Shown here one piece after another: positions 1-12,289 of a DNA stretch of 64,000 nucleotides. The translations under genes were made by a program, and so were the position numbers. Source of the DNA: Erpobdella octoculata (Eukaryota; Annelida; Clitellata; Hirudinida; Erpobdellidae); NCBI GenBank assembly GCA_963978895.1, contig OZ022247.1, positions 16,314,312 through 16,378,311 of the forward strand, given 5' to 3'. Every line of letters begins with the position of its first letter. The first letter of the stretch is position 1. The notes beneath the pieces are model-generated. The model was not told the DNA's origin. It made no database searches and saw only the letters and a program-made list of their open reading frames with translations.

Positions 1-791
1 AGCCCAGCCGGGAAAGCCTATCTTTTCTGTCCCAACTGTTGACTGGTCAAAGGAACAGGTATTTGCTCAAAGCTTGATGTTATGTAATTTACAAATTCTT
101 AATATCTTCCAAAATTATTTTTCAGCAGGGAACGTCTTCAGGGCCAACCCAGCCTATCTTTTCTGTCCCAACTGTTAACTGGTCAAAGGAGCAGGTATTT
201 GCTCAAGCTACTTAATTTACAAATTTTTATTTGCTCAAACTTTGATGCTACTTAATTTACGAATTTTTAATCTTATCCAAAACCATTTTTTATCAGGGAA
301 CACTTTCAGGGTCAACCCAGCCTGTCTTGCACCTGCCAATGCGAATTAAACAAAATGGGCGTCCATTAAAGCATCGTCGAATAAAATTCACAGCACGAGT
401 GAAGCCTTTCGAAAAACTGTTTTCAAAGGAAAGAGATAGCATTCGATTTCGCTGGATAGTGAAAGATGATACAGCAACCTCTGCTCTGCGCACTGGGTCG
501 AAGCTCAGCATTGATGACATTCGGTCAGATGTTGCAAATGATCAAAGAGCTCAACTTGGAGAAATTAGAAGACACTTTACTGACTCGGCTTATGAAGTGG
601 TAGAGCTTCTTGGATCTTTGATGAAGGAAGAAGAATGGCCATGTTTACAGTGCAGAACGACTTCATCTGATTTTAATAAGCCATGGATTCAGTGGGACAA
701 GTGTTTAGACTGGTCTCATTTTTCATGTGCAGGCCTCACAGCAAAACCACTAAAGTGCTGGTACTGTGTAAGATGTAACACGAACTCTTAA
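1..791 (+). CDS. 3' exons of a PHD-finger gene with tandemly duplicated small exons
   Basis: Three exons are visible: 1-58 (cut by the window edge), 129-194 and 297-791. Introns are GT...AG (donors at 59 and 195, acceptors at 127-128 and 295-296) and both are phase 0. The first two exons code near-identical short peptides of the type TQPIFSVPTVNWSKEQ, so a small exon has been duplicated. The last exon starts with the same leader (GTLSGSTQP), then a basic stretch, and ends with a C4HC3 PHD-type finger: CxxC, then WxxCxxWSHxxCAGL, then CVRC just before the stop. PHD fingers of this kind bind histone tails, but they also sit at the C-termini of transposon proteins. The upstream part lies outside the window, so I cannot say whether this is a host gene or TE-borne. 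The frame is intact. Confidence 0.55.
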
Positions 792-1719
792 AAGAAGTCT
801 TTAATTATATTTTCAATGAGGATTTTGCGCCTTTGGCTAGTTTTTATGTTCATTATTCTTTTTTTTAAACTATGTCACATTTTCATTTTTTCTATTAATA
901 TCTTCTCTTCCCAGTTGTTACATTTTTATTTCATAAATAATGTTTTGTGTGACCTCAATTCTTTGCATTAGCTCTGCCTTGCTAATTGCTGCCAGTTGCA
1001 AACCTAGACAAAAAAAGGATGAAATATCTTGTTTTTTAAATTTGTTGAATAATATTTTTTTCTATTAATTTATCACCTTTTTCCGTTGCTGCTTTTTTCA
1101 CTCGATAAACTTTGATTTGATTAGGCCTGAACAAAGAAGGAGGAGAATTGTCTTGTATATTTAATTAATTATTTCTGGATAAATTAAATTTTTATTTGAA
1201 ACTTGATTTTTAATCAAGTGTTCAACATACTGAGCTATTTGGTGTTGTGTTCCTTAATAAAAACTGCTATGGTGTAACTCAATCTAAAATTGAAACACAT
1301 TTTTTGAAGTTGCTTTATATAATTTATATGGCTCGAAGTTTGTGACAGTGACTGGTAACTGAGTAAAATTTATTTTACCAAAATTTTTTTATAACTACAC
1401 TATTTTAAGTAGTAGTCACTAACAATTGTTTTTCCTTAACTTCGTTTACTTCGATCAGCACATCTCTAGTAGGCATATCAATTGTTTCTTTTTAGCAAAT
1501 CATTATTTGTTTTTTAAACAAATAATTAAATTTATTTGTTATATTTGCTTTGATCTTATATAGTATAACTATTATTTTCATATTTTTGTGATTTTGATCA
1601 GCACATCCCTAAATATTTCGGTCATTTGTTTATTTTTGTCTTTTACTTATTAATTTATGCAGCTGCCAAGGCCCAGCTGCTGAGTGGGAGAAGGAGTTCC
1701 CCCGGAAAATAACATCTAC
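792..1719. other. AT-rich stretch, no gene recognised
   Basis: No reading frame, RNA gene or repeat boundary that I recognise. It is A/T-rich with homopolymer runs and probably includes the 3' UTR of the PHD-finger gene. Confidence 0.5.
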
Positions 1720-2062
1720 CAAAAAATTCTAACTTCTACATTAATCTGTCTTCTTACGAACTCAGCAGTGACGAGAGTGAGTTCTTGAATTTAGGTTTGA
1801 ATTTTCACATTTCAAGAAAATATGAACCTATTGTTAAAAAAAACTGAACTGGTAATGTATCATAAATTATGCTGGTACAAAAGTAGTGGATTTATCGACT
1901 TTGGCCAGTCTCTACAAGTTGAGCTGTTACGCGAGGGATTGATTAACAGAAGCACAACTGTTAAACCTTCTGCTTCATATCGTTTAAAGCTCGCAGCAAA
2001 ATCTCTCCTCAATAATAAAGATATAGTTGTACTCAGAGCCGATAAAATTCAGTGTTATGTTG

Positions 2063-2884
2063 CAGAGATGTATGGTACTCGTACTCGAGTATAACTCGAG
2101 TACCGTTTTCAAGTACTCGTACTCGTACTTGTACTCGGAACCTTGGTACTCGTACTCGTACTCGTTATTCTACTCAGTACTCGTACTCGTACTCGCATAT
2201 GCGACACCTTCTCTAAAAAAGTTTGCTTGTTTACTAAACAGTTGTTTGGGATAATATTTCGTTTATACTTGCTGAACTCTGGTATAACATATCTATGTTT
2301 TTTTAAATATTGATTTTATTATTATGTTTATGTTTTGTGACTACTATCTTTCTGAATTTTATTAAAAGCAGTGATTGTTGCCACAGCAAGCTTTTTTCTG
2401 GTTCTTGTTCTTGTTCTTGTTTAAATTTTTTTAAATAGTTGACCAGATATCTTGAGATGAGGATCACTGGTGATGTGGATGATGGATTAACGTTTTGGCA
2501 GAATCATTCCAGTGACCTTGACAAACTGTATCACCCAGCACTTCGTGCCTTAAGTATTCCAGCTTCATGTTCACCAGTAGAACGTGTGTTCACTGTGTTC
2601 AGCCACGGCGGAATAATTTAAAAACCCCATAGGGCTAAGATGTCGGACTCTAAACTGTCGTCGCTAATTTTTCTGAAATTTAGAATAAACTATTATTTTT
2701 TTGACTTTAAAAAGTACTCGAAAAGTACTCGCTAAAAATTTCTTGTACTTGTACTCGTACTTGTACTCGAGACCTCAGTACTCGTACTCGTACTCGATAA
2801 CTTGATACCATGGTACTCGTACTCGATACCATGGTACTCGTACTCGTACTCGTACTCGGACCATAAGTACTCGCAACATCTCTG
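2063..2884. mobile_element. Non-autonomous hAT element with TACTCG-type subterminal repeats
   Basis: The ends are perfect inverted 9-mers (CAGAGATGT / ACATCTCTG), flanked by a perfect 8-bp target-site duplication TTATGTTG (2055-2062 and 2885-2892). Removing the element restores the PLE frame across the junction. Just inside each end is an array of short units of the type TACTCG. The only coding remnant is the C-terminal hAT dimerisation region. TIR and TSD lengths fit the hAT superfamily. Confidence 0.93.
2439..2702 (+). pseudogene. hAT transposase C-terminal dimerisation region, broken
   Basis: The translation has the hAT dimerisation signature: LTFWQNHSS, then LSIPASCSPVERVFTVFSHGG, and after an in-frame TAA (2619-2621) HRAKMSDSKLSSLIFLK. 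Only this domain remains of the transposase; the BED finger and catalytic core are absent. It lies inside the 822-bp element and presumably derives from its autonomous parent. Confidence 0.85.
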
Positions 2885-3948
2885 TTATGTTGTAATGAAT
2901 TACTCAGACTATATACAAAAGCTGAATAGCATAATTTCTGATTCTACAAAATTTAGACCTATTACAAAAGATCCCACCAATAGTCTGAAACAGAAAGTTA
3001 ATAAATTGATTTCTCAAGTTAACTCTTTCGATTCAGAAGCAAAGCTATCTAAGTTGATAGGTGAGTTTGGTTCTGGATATTTGTATGGAATGATAAAGAC
3101 GCATAAATTTGATAATCCTGTTCGTCCAATTATCTCGCAATGTCCAAGTGTTACTTATCTCTTGGCAAAGTTTGTTAACAAAATTATCACACCTTACTGC
3201 CCTCATACTTACAGTTTGAAATCCTCTCTGGAATTTGTTGATCTTATTCATGGCTGCAGACAAAGTGGGATTGCTGCAACAATGGATGTTGAGAGTCTTT
3301 TCACTAACGTTCCTGTTTGTGATACAATATCTATCATTTGCAATTACGTCTATCATAGTGATACGTTGCCACCTCCAAAGATTCCAGAATCTTTGCTTCA
3401 CGAGCTCCTGCTGGTATGTACTACAGAGTCTCTATTCAGACACTTAGACCAGAGCTTATTTCTACAGATTGATGGAGTGGTCAGATTTCCATAAAGAAAT
3501 AGTTAGAATCAAGCAGTTATTGGTTAACAACAATTATTCTAATAGCTTTGTTGACGGTTTTATTAACAATTTTGTAACCAAAATGAAAACATCTGTGAGT
3601 TCAGCTGGGTCTGACGCTGACAAGGGTCGTGATGTACGCCAGGAGTTCCCCGTCTTCTACAAAAATCAAATGAATCTCAATTACAGAATTGATGAAAGTA
3701 TTATAAAGAAGATAATAAAAAAGGAAGTTTCTGTTATAGACCCCGTCAGGAATAAACTGGGTTTATATATTTATTACAAAAACTTGAAACTTTTCAATTT
3801 GGTCATCAAAAATGATAGAACAAGTATCACTGACCCGTTGCAACAAAGTCACGTGGTGTACCATTTCAAATGTTCAATTCCACATTGTAAGGTATACGAT
3901 TATGCAATATTACAACATTGGCGTTTAGAATGGTTTTAAAAGCATTGG

Positions 3949-4086
3949 ATGAGTGAGTTGAGAGACGAACTGGAGAAACGTAACCTAAGCGATAAAGGTA
4001 AAAAGGACGAACTTAGGGAACGCCTCCTAGCCGTGTTAGTGAATGAAGGCTATGGACCTGAGAATCAAAGAGAATTAAAAATTTAA
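3949..4086 (+). CDS. SAP-domain-like peptide fragment
   Basis: A 45-codon frame reads SELRDELEKRNLSDKGKKDELRERLL, which matches the helix-turn-helix SAP DNA-binding motif (leucines at the first helix, K-G-K-K turn, ELRERL second helix). A short related stretch (MVLKALDE) lies just upstream in another frame, so the real reading frame was probably longer and is now shifted. SAP motifs occur in chromatin proteins and in several TE proteins. It directly abuts the truncated PLE, so a TE fragment is likely. No complete gene is visible. Confidence 0.45.
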   Translation: MSELRDELEKRNLSDKGKKDELRERLLAVLVNEGYGPENQRELKI

Positions 4087-4852
4087 ATCTTTGATGTCAT
4101 TTTTATATTCTTTTATCAATTTAATTTTCTTTCAATCAATACTTTACTTTCATTCGCGAATGACTGAAGAACGCCGACGTTTCTTTTGATGTCATTTTTA
4201 TTTCTATTATTTCAACTTTCATACACTGCACGCGAAATTTTTTTTTATTAGTTGTCGTACTTTCACTAGATAATATATAAACAAATTGTAAATGGGTAGT
4301 TTTTCAGAAAAAGTTTAATCGGCACCGATTATTTTTTTTCCTTGCCGATTTTGCCGTAGCCCAATTATGCGTGCGCCGATGAATCGGGCCCAGCCTTATA
4401 ACCAGTTTCTCTGCGTACAGAAGCTCACATCTGTAACTAAAGAAGCTGCAGCGGCAGCAACTGCAGCTTGGAGCATATCTAATCATTTCAAATGCTTTGG
4501 CTCTACTTTCGTCAATAGCGGTCAAAGAAATGATCCTAGACAAAAATTGTGCTTGCTGTCATCACATTTCATAAATTATTTTAGAGGCAACGGTTACTTT
4601 TTATCTTTTTGCCCTTTAAAGAGTTCCGACATAATGATTTTCAGAAGGTTTTAAGCCAGCTGTTAAAATTTCAGACATCGAGTTCAAATGATATAGAACA
4701 CAGTTTTAAATAAAATTATTGCATTTGCTAAAATTTATCTGAAACAATTCCAGCTTTGTGATGATTATTGTGAACTGTTTAAACTTCCATCTTGAAGTTA
4801 CTCTATTTACCAGCCTGGTTAAGTGTTGATGGCGCGTGTGTGTCATATATAT
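4087..4852. other. AT-rich interval, nothing recognised
   Basis: Short open frames are present on both strands around 4304-4654 but show no family resemblance. No terminal repeats or tRNA-like boxes are seen. Confidence 0.4.
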
Positions 4853-4869
4853 ATGGTTTAATTTTAAAT

Positions 4870-4913
4870 GGGCTCTGAAGATGACAATTTTAGTCGAAAC
4901 GGTCCGTTAGCCC
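4870..4913 (+). ncRNA. Hammerhead ribozyme (PLE-associated)
   Basis: The order of parts fits a hammerhead: stem I GGGCT/AGCCC, core CTGAAGA, one extra T, stem II GAC-loop-GTC, GAAA, stem III ACGG/CCGT with a single-base loop, then GTT before the predicted cleavage after 4908. A stem III this short is expected to work as a dimer. Position 7 is A, which is a variable site. Hammerheads in PLEs are established. Activity here is inferred. Confidence 0.8.
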
Positions 4914-5045
4914 TAGTTGAATCAAAGAATGTATGTCGTTGGAAAAATTTAGAAAAATTTAGAATGTCTGTCGAAAAAATAATAAACGCAAAATGGTCTT
5001 TAATAGCGCGTGCCTGAAAAAAGAAAATATTACACCTAAGTACGT

Positions 5046-5187
<142 letters not shown>

Positions 5188-5306
5188 ACGTACTTAGGTG
5201 TAATATTTTCTTTCAGCCACGCGCTATTAAAGACCATTTTTCGTTTATTATTTTTTCGACAGACATTCTAAATTTTTCCAAGGACATACATTCTTTGATT
5301 CAACTA

Positions 5307-5350
5307 GGGCTAACGGACCGTTTCGACTAAAATTGTCATCTTCAGAGCCC
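5307..5350 (-). ncRNA. Hammerhead ribozyme (PLE-associated)
   Basis: An exact inverted duplicate of the 4870-4913 motif, now in the sense orientation of the minus-strand PLE (coding remnant at 5782-6702), of which it forms the 3' region. Same stems and GTT cleavage triplet. Confidence 0.82.
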
Positions 5351-5781
5351 ATTAAAAATTAAACCAAACGTCAACACAAGAAACGATACAATGAAATAAT
5401 AAAACCAGGTAGAACGTACCTACCCTAGATATTAGAATATCGTAAAAGAAACTGAGATAAAAAATATGTATTAAGAAAGTTCAAATAATTTAAAAAATAA
5501 AATAGTATGTACAGGAATATTGCTATGGTCGTAATTTGCTTATAGAAGAATACAATGTAAAATTACAATTATTAACATAATATTTTTTTCTTCTTATTGT
5601 TATATTACCACTATAAAGTAGAATAGGCAAATCAACGGGTTTGTCATCTCCCGTCGGGAATTCACATGGACCCCTTCAGGAATTCCACTGAGGTCACTGC
5701 TGACGCCATGGGCGCCATCAGTCACACAACAAACAGAGGGAGTGGATCATCAGGTTCATTGCTACACATTACAAATTCATC

Positions 5782-6705
5782 CTAGTCCGATAATGTTTGA
5801 TCCGCGATCATGTCAGTACTTCGTGTGCAATCCGTCCCATGTTGACCCGAGATGAGAGAGTTAGTAGTCAAAAGAGAATCAGGAATGCATCGTGTTGCAA
5901 CATCAAACAATGCGAATTTATTAGGTTTTTCTGTTGAGGTTTTACTAGATGTATCACTGACATCCTGGGCACAATGAGTCCCACAACAGGTGGAAACGGG
6001 AGACTTGTCCCGACACCACAAATCTTCATCGACACTGTTCATCAATGTTTCGTTAGAGGTCGTGTCATTATCCAGTGTGTTATCACTTGCAAGACAAGCC
6101 GAGATGAGATCTTCACTCCAAGAAGAAAAACCAGAAACGTCATCATTTAAAGTACTATTCAACTCCAAGGCTACCGAATGTGAAGAAAGGACGGGACGAA
6201 CAGATCCGTCAATAACACAAGCCGAAAGTTCCTTGCCATCAGTTACTAGAGTCGAACTGATGTTTACATTTATATCCTGTGAATCATCCATCGCGAAATC
6301 AGTGGAAACTGGAGGGTCGACAGATCTGTCGCCACGATAACGAAAACCACCGACGACCAATGTTGAGACGCCACGAGATTTAGTAGCCATAGCAGAGGGG
6401 TATGACTGATATTGGAGCAATAGGGTTCTGTCAAAATTATTATATTGCATATTTATAGAGGGTCGTTCTTGAGATATCAGTAAAGCTTCTTTAATTTTTA
6501 AGCTAACAGGATCGGTATCTTGAACAATTATTTCGGTATTTTCATTCAGTGTTTTTTTTGGGGGTTTTTCTCCATGAGCAGTAACAAAATGTGAACAAAT
6601 ACTTCCTCCTTGGGTATGCATCGTTAGACAACTTGAGAGGCTAGTACGCGTATGCCCTATGTATGTTTCAGGAACTGTATGTGATTGTGGACACGTAAAT
6701 TATGT
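5782..6705 (-). pseudogene. PLE endonuclease C-terminus with acidic Ser/Thr tail
   Basis: The frame is open from the (TA)n edge and gives [19 protein letters not shown], the GIY-YIG-type endonuclease core as found in PLEs (YIGHTRTxLSxxLTMH), then SLKIKEALLISQERPSIN, the conserved distal part. About 200 residues rich in Ser, Asp and Thr follow without a stop. No RT is present, so it cannot mobilise itself. The tail has no recognisable domain; equivalents follow the endonuclease in the other PLEs here (19681-20217, 23913-24395), so it is probably a genuine C-terminal extension. The first in-frame ATG (6621) is not a real start. Confidence 0.8.
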
Positions 6706-6708
6706 ATA

Positions 6709-7095
<387 letters not shown>

Positions 7096-7826
7096 CTTTA
7101 TAATAATAAAACGGTATATATTAAAATCGAAAAGGACACTTTCTCAAACTTATAATAATAAAGTGAATTAAACAGCAGCTAGTTTGTTTTCAATACATGC
7201 AGAAATCGAAGTTGCCGAACACAATGACGTAGGAACTTCCCGAAAGGTGTTTTTCCAGATTGTAGGAAGTTGCCGAACTCGTCAAATATTTTCTGAAGTA
7301 GTTAATAATATTGTTTAGCTAACATAATTAGTATATACTTTCCGTTCGCAGGCCATAAATAATAAATTTATGAATTCATCCGAAAATTTTAATTAATTTG
7401 ATTACCCATGATCTAGGTATAAACGAAATTAAATCAGAAAGGATTAATTTTATTGTTAAAAATTGTAATGCACATTAAAAATAATTGAAATTTTATTTTA
7501 ATTAAAATTTATTAAAATATTATTTTTTATTTATATTGATACTGTACTGAACAGTCTGTAAGTGTCGATTTTACCAGCCATGTGCTTGGAATGCTCCTTT
7601 GTAATCCTTTCCTCAAGTCAAGTCTGATATATTTTGGATTTCTTCTCGGAGGAGATGCACTAGCTTCAGATTTGCTCATATCTTTCTCTGCAGATGCTTG
7701 GCAAATCTTGATAGCGTGTATAAAAAGGAATATGTTAGAATGGACAGGCAAACATTTGTTAAGTTTTGTCACTCAACAAAGCGTACACATGTGATATCAC
7801 CCATCCATAATACAGTCCATGCATGC
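7096..7826. other. AT-rich interval, nothing recognised
   Basis: It contains two short stretches with GTTGCCGAAC (about 7212 and 7271). The same GGCAAC/GTTGCC word recurs around 12305-12390, so both may be remnants of one old repeat. No gene seen. Confidence 0.35.
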
Positions 7827-8443
7827 TGTAAGCCCAGGCGCGGCGCTGGGCGGGGGGGTCCAGGGGTCCGGACCCCCCCAGCTCCGACAGGTGCCACCCG
7901 TGAGATTTTTGCAAATCCAAAGACTTTTTTACTAGGGGGGGGGGTATTTGAATTTCATTGGGTTAATCAGACTGCAGACTAAAAATAGTCGAAAAATTTT
8001 TTCGCCTGCGGCGGGCTTTCTTCCTTTTCTCAAACTATGTTTTTGCTGCATGGAGTTTAACTATATTATAGTCGTTTTTCTTAAACATTCTGTGTAGTTT
8101 GATGATGATTCAATGTTTATTGATGATAGTTCACTGTTTTCCGTTTACAGTTAAGTACTTTATGGTATTATTGCATAATAATTTTGTTAGCTTCGTTTGT
8201 TTTCTGAACTCTTATTTCGTGTTTGTCGAATAAATTTTAATTTTTGAAAAATCTAGTAATAACAACATCTTACATTTTTCCATTTATATTTGAACTTTGC
8301 TTTGCCAGTAACAAACCTAGATAAACTAGAAAAAACATGACTAAATTGTGATTGTGATCTGCTAGTGTAAATACTTCAATATTTATTTCTTACATAGTTC
8401 TATTTCAGTTTTTAACAAAATGGGTAAAGGACTATGAACCATA

Positions 8444-10655
8444 TCTATATATATAAAAGGCACTTCGTTAGACTTTGAGCAAAGGAACTGCAATAACCAT
8501 TGAACTATTAAGCACGAAATATTTTATGGTGAATATTTGGCTCCTAAAAGAATTTTCAGTCTAAAGGAAAAAATGTTTTATAACTTATTTAAAAATTTCA
8601 TTTTCTGTTCAACACTAATTTTCTATGCTAATGTTTTATATCGATCGTTGTTTTCATATCGCCGTTTTTCGAGTCTTTTCGTTCCACGTTCCACGTTTGG
8701 TTATTGTTACTCTGATTCTAAGAAGGTAAGTTATTTATTTATTTGTTTTTCATAAAATTGTTTGTTGTTTAACGCCTTCGTTTCATTCCGCGTGATTGCA
8801 TATATCAATATTGCTATACTTTCGCCATTAGCCTTCGTTTCATTCCGCGTGATTGCATATATCATTATCGCTATACTTTCTCCATTAGTCGTTTATTCAT
8901 TTATAAATTTTTATGATATTCTTTATATATATAGATATCGCTTTTTCTAACTTATTATTATTCAATTTTTTATACCATTGAATGTTTCAGTATGCCTCCT
9001 AATAAAAAGATTGATCTTGGAAGTAGGACTTCAAAAGCTAAAGATATGGCTGATTCAAGGTTAAATGAATCTCTTGATGAAAGACAGATTAGGTTGGACA
9101 TTTTTAGCAACTTATCTTTTAAATCTAGATAACTTTGGTTTTCAGGACTAATCAATAGGTGGAATTTCTTCTATTTAGAGATATTTTGTGCTTCACAAAA
9201 AGAGTTCCAGACTTAACAAATTAAAATTAAATCAAATTAGAAATTCATTGTTCATATCTCCCATTCAAAAGTAAGTGGCAAAGCTTTGGTAATTTGTTTT
9301 TATTTTTTAAAATCATGATTTACTGAGTATCTTTCAATTTGTTTCGTTTGTTGCATTGCACGTGTTTAATTATGTTATATTATTATTAATTATTATAAGA
9401 TTATCATTATGCTCTAACATTTTGTGTTTTGCAAAAAGGAGTTGCAGATTGGAAAAATAAATTTAAATTCATTGTTCATATTTATCGTTCAAGGCTTCTG
9501 ACTTCAATTGTTCCTTATCTAATATTGTTATTCATGGTTTCCTAAACTGACGAGCTTGCTATCAGCCTATCGGTAAATGAGAAATTTTTTTGGGCAGGTA
9601 TGTTTTTTTTTATGTGATGGCATTACAACCATTATTATTCACGGGTAGTTATGACTATAAGATTATGAATTAATTTATCGGTCTTATTTTATTTTTTACT
9701 TTTCAGAGGAAATTAGAAAATTACATTTTAAAGAAAATCTTACATGCAACATCAATTTATTGTAAAAGTTTCACTGATATATGAGGTGCATGAAATTTGA
9801 AAGAAATGAAAGCAAGTGCAGTATTTTTGTGTTTCAACAAAATCATGAACAAAGTTCTCAAGCCAGCCTATCAATCTGCTGCTGTTTTGTTCAATTTATA
9901 ATTGCATCATTTGCTAAATAAAAGTGGTACTCTTCGATTGTTCCAAATTGATGATCTCAGAAAACTCTCGGAAAATTCATTAAGTTAATGCTTTGAATGT
10001 TTTTAATATTATTATTACATGTTTTATTTCAATCTGTGTTTTATATCACATTTTTCAAAGCCACGGGTCAACATTTATTAACATTCCACATGTAGCGTTC
10101 TGTAGACATGACACTTAAAAACTAAGAACATCTAAAAAAAATATAACCTGTTGAGATATATGAGCGGATTTTAACATTATTGCAGCCGTTAACTAATAAA
10201 TTCTTTTTTTTCCAGCTTTAGTCAATCATAATAAGCCTTTGCAGAAGATCACACTTGCAGAGTGGAACCAATACATTAAAGAACACTAATTAAAATTGAG
10301 GAAGTTCAGACGGTACTAAACGAGCAAACTTATTAATAAAGTGTTAACGAGAGAACATATCAATTTTGATGACTGCACAGCATTCCGCTACAGCCCATCT
10401 AAGCCACATTGGGAAGGCTCTAAAATTTAATGGAGGAACGGAAGAGCGAAAAGAAGAGCAAGCTGGTGCGTAAAAGCAACCGGGATCGGGAAAAGTAAAA
10501 GAGACCGAGGCCGGAAAAGCGACCGTGAGCAGAAATGCGACCAGGAGTGAGAAAGCGACCTGGAACGGGAAAGCAAGCAGTTAAGGAAACGGGAGCCAGA
10601 GAGAAAACTATAAAAAGCCTTTAAAATCCCCGGGCAACGCCGGGTAACCCAGCTA

Positions 10656-10656
<1 letters not shown>
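8444..10656 (+). mobile_element. Non-autonomous Helitron
   Basis: The 5' end TCTATATATATAAAAGG follows an A, and the 3' end is a GC-rich hairpin CCCGG-GCAACG-CCGGG, then CTAG, followed by T. These are the Helitron hallmarks (5'-TC, 3' hairpin plus CTRR, insertion between A and T without duplication). The 2.2-kb interior encodes no Rep or helicase. Short direct repeats lie near 8775-8880, and an AG-rich array of degenerate units (GGGAAAAGCGACC-like) occupies 10440-10600. The same 3' terminus recurs at 33285, 39356 and 49885. Confidence 0.78.
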
Positions 10657-10690
<34 letters not shown>

Positions 10691-10704
10691 CCATAATACT
10701 ATCA

Positions 10705-11340
10705 CTTATAATACTATCGAGCATTGATTCGTACCCATTCATAGTCGAGTGTTGTGTTCAACATACCCCAACAAAAGCGCTTAACAACCACTGTTTTTTG
10801 ACGGTGGAAGTGGCGCAGATGGTAAGGTAGTTGGCATGATGCGAGGCGGTGTTTCCGATCCGACAGTCGTGGGTTCGAGTCTGAAGTTGAGACATGTATA
10901 TTTGCGTTATTTCGTGGTGGATTGTACGCCATCCAAGTTTCTGATATATGTGGCTCGTAAAAACATATCAACGCTATGTTTCCTTATAATATATATCATA
11001 AAACATATATCTTCGATAGCTATTAAATTAGCTAGTGACGGATTGTACGCCGTACAACTTATAATACTATCGAGCATTGATTCGTGCCCATTCATAGTCG
11101 AGTGTTGTGTTCAACATACCCCAACAAAAGCGCTTAACAACCACTGTTTTTTGACGGTGGAAGTGGCGCAGATGGTAAGGTAGTTGGCATGATGCGAGGC
11201 GGTGTTGCCGATCCGACAATCGTGGGTTCGAGTCTGAAGTTGAGACATGTATATTTGCGTTATTTCGTGGTGGATTGTACGCCATCCAAGTTTCTGATAT
11301 ATGTGGCTCGTAAAAACATATCAACGCTATGTTTCCTTAT
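10705..11340 (+). repeat. Two tandem tRNA-derived SINE units (353-bp period)
   Basis: The units begin at 10705 and 11058. Each holds an internal RNA polymerase III promoter: A-box-like TGGCGCAGATGGTAAGG and B-box GGGTTCGAGTC, about 45 bp apart, in the tRNA-like core (10806-10896 and 11156-11246). The cloverleaf does not close well, so this is a SINE head and not a working tRNA. The second unit ends in (TA)n at 11337-11366. Inverted relatives lie at 28896-29385 and 30907-31318. Confidence 0.75.
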
Positions 11341-11429
11341 AATATATATATATATATATATATATACTTCATCTTGGAAATTTTGGACCCCCCCAGAACA
11401 AAATTCTTGGCGCCGCCCCTGTGTAAGCC

Positions 11430-12289
11430 TGCTTGTACAATTTCGGACATGACTTAAAAGTGCCGTCCATAAAAATGGTTGTGCATATGAGGTTGGTTTC
11501 AGTAGAAAATGTTAATAAGTCCGTGGTAGTCTATCTATGTAAATCAATACTAACATCGATAACACAAAACCAAACATTGTAAAAACGCCCAGATATTGAA
11601 ACTGTTTTACGAAGGCATGGCACAACATTTAGTGAACTAGGTTCAATCAAAATCTTTACATAGTTGATGCAACTATAAGATTTATGTGTTTTCGTTTGAA
11701 CAACGCGGGGTAGTAGTGCAGGCGACAGCAGAGGTTTTAAACGCTTTAAAACTTTCAATTGATTGTTAATTTTTAACCAGTTCATTTCTAAAACAAGAGC
11801 AGTAGAAGCGAGTAGAGCTTGACAGATTAATCGGTAGCATTCATAATCGGTCGGAACAATCGGCTTTCGATTGTTCTTAAACGATACAATCACTACACAA
11901 GCGTCACAGGATTCAATGTGATTGGTTGGCAAATAGCTCCGCACCCTAACTTTTAATAAGCATCTTATCTGACATCTGACTTACTAGCTCATCCCAGGTT
12001 ACTAGTTCAACGCGCTCGATGTACCGAAATGAAACAAAACCTACTAAAAACATATAATACAACACAATATTATTTATTAAGCGTCTTTATTAAATTTATT
12101 TTTTCGCTATGAAAAAACACTGTAAAGCATTGCATTTTTTCAGACCGGTTGTTTCTTCACCAAGAAAGCGTGTCCAATTCAGATCGTCTGAGTTTATTTT
12201 ATATTTTTTATAAAAGGTAAACCAAGGGATTAATGTTGTAATACGAATGAATTGTATTATTATTATTGTTTAAATACAAAATAACTATA
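11430..12289. other. Unrecognised interval with one 137-codon minus-strand frame
   Basis: A minus-strand frame at 11531-11944 encodes a basic, Leu/Val-rich peptide that I do not recognise. It has no clear start context, splice signals or partners. It could be a TE fragment or chance. The rest is AT-rich. Confidence 0.3.

Larger units (their letters stand above)
1720..3893 (+). mobile_element. Penelope-like retroelement (PLE), interrupted and internally deleted
   Basis: The translation from about 1720 (NLSSYELSSDESEFLNLGLNF, in pieces) through 1822-2062 and 2893-3893 matches the PLE protein at 21931-23841: a LREGxINR region, ADKIQxYV, the RT-domain segments GYLYGMIKTHK, RPIISQCP, FVDLIHGC and DVESLFTNVP, then the connector before the GIY-YIG endonuclease. 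There are three lesions: a poly-A frameshift near 1835, the 822-bp hAT insertion at 2063-2884, and loss of about 410 bp that would encode the catalytic YVDD block. At about 3474 the text jumps from LQIDGV directly to MEWSDFHKEI. The copy stops at about 3893, at the start of the endonuclease. It is dead. Confidence 0.88.
7835..11421. mobile_element. hAT-type element carrying a nested Helitron and SINEs
   Basis: The ends CAGGCGCGGCGC... and ...GGCGCCGCCCCTG are inverted, each followed inward by a GGGGGGGTCC-rich block, and the outer flanks carry a perfect 8-bp duplication TGTAAGCC (7827-7834, 11422-11429), as in hAT elements. Most of the 3.6-kb interior is later insertions: the Helitron at 8444-10656 and the tRNA-SINE pair at 10705-11340. 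No transposase is recognisable, so the original element was a short non-autonomous MITE. Confidence 0.8.

Noticed and set aside
11531..11944. Real 137-residue protein on the minus strand
   Set aside because: No family resemblance, splice signals or neighbours support it; kept only as an unrecognised frame.
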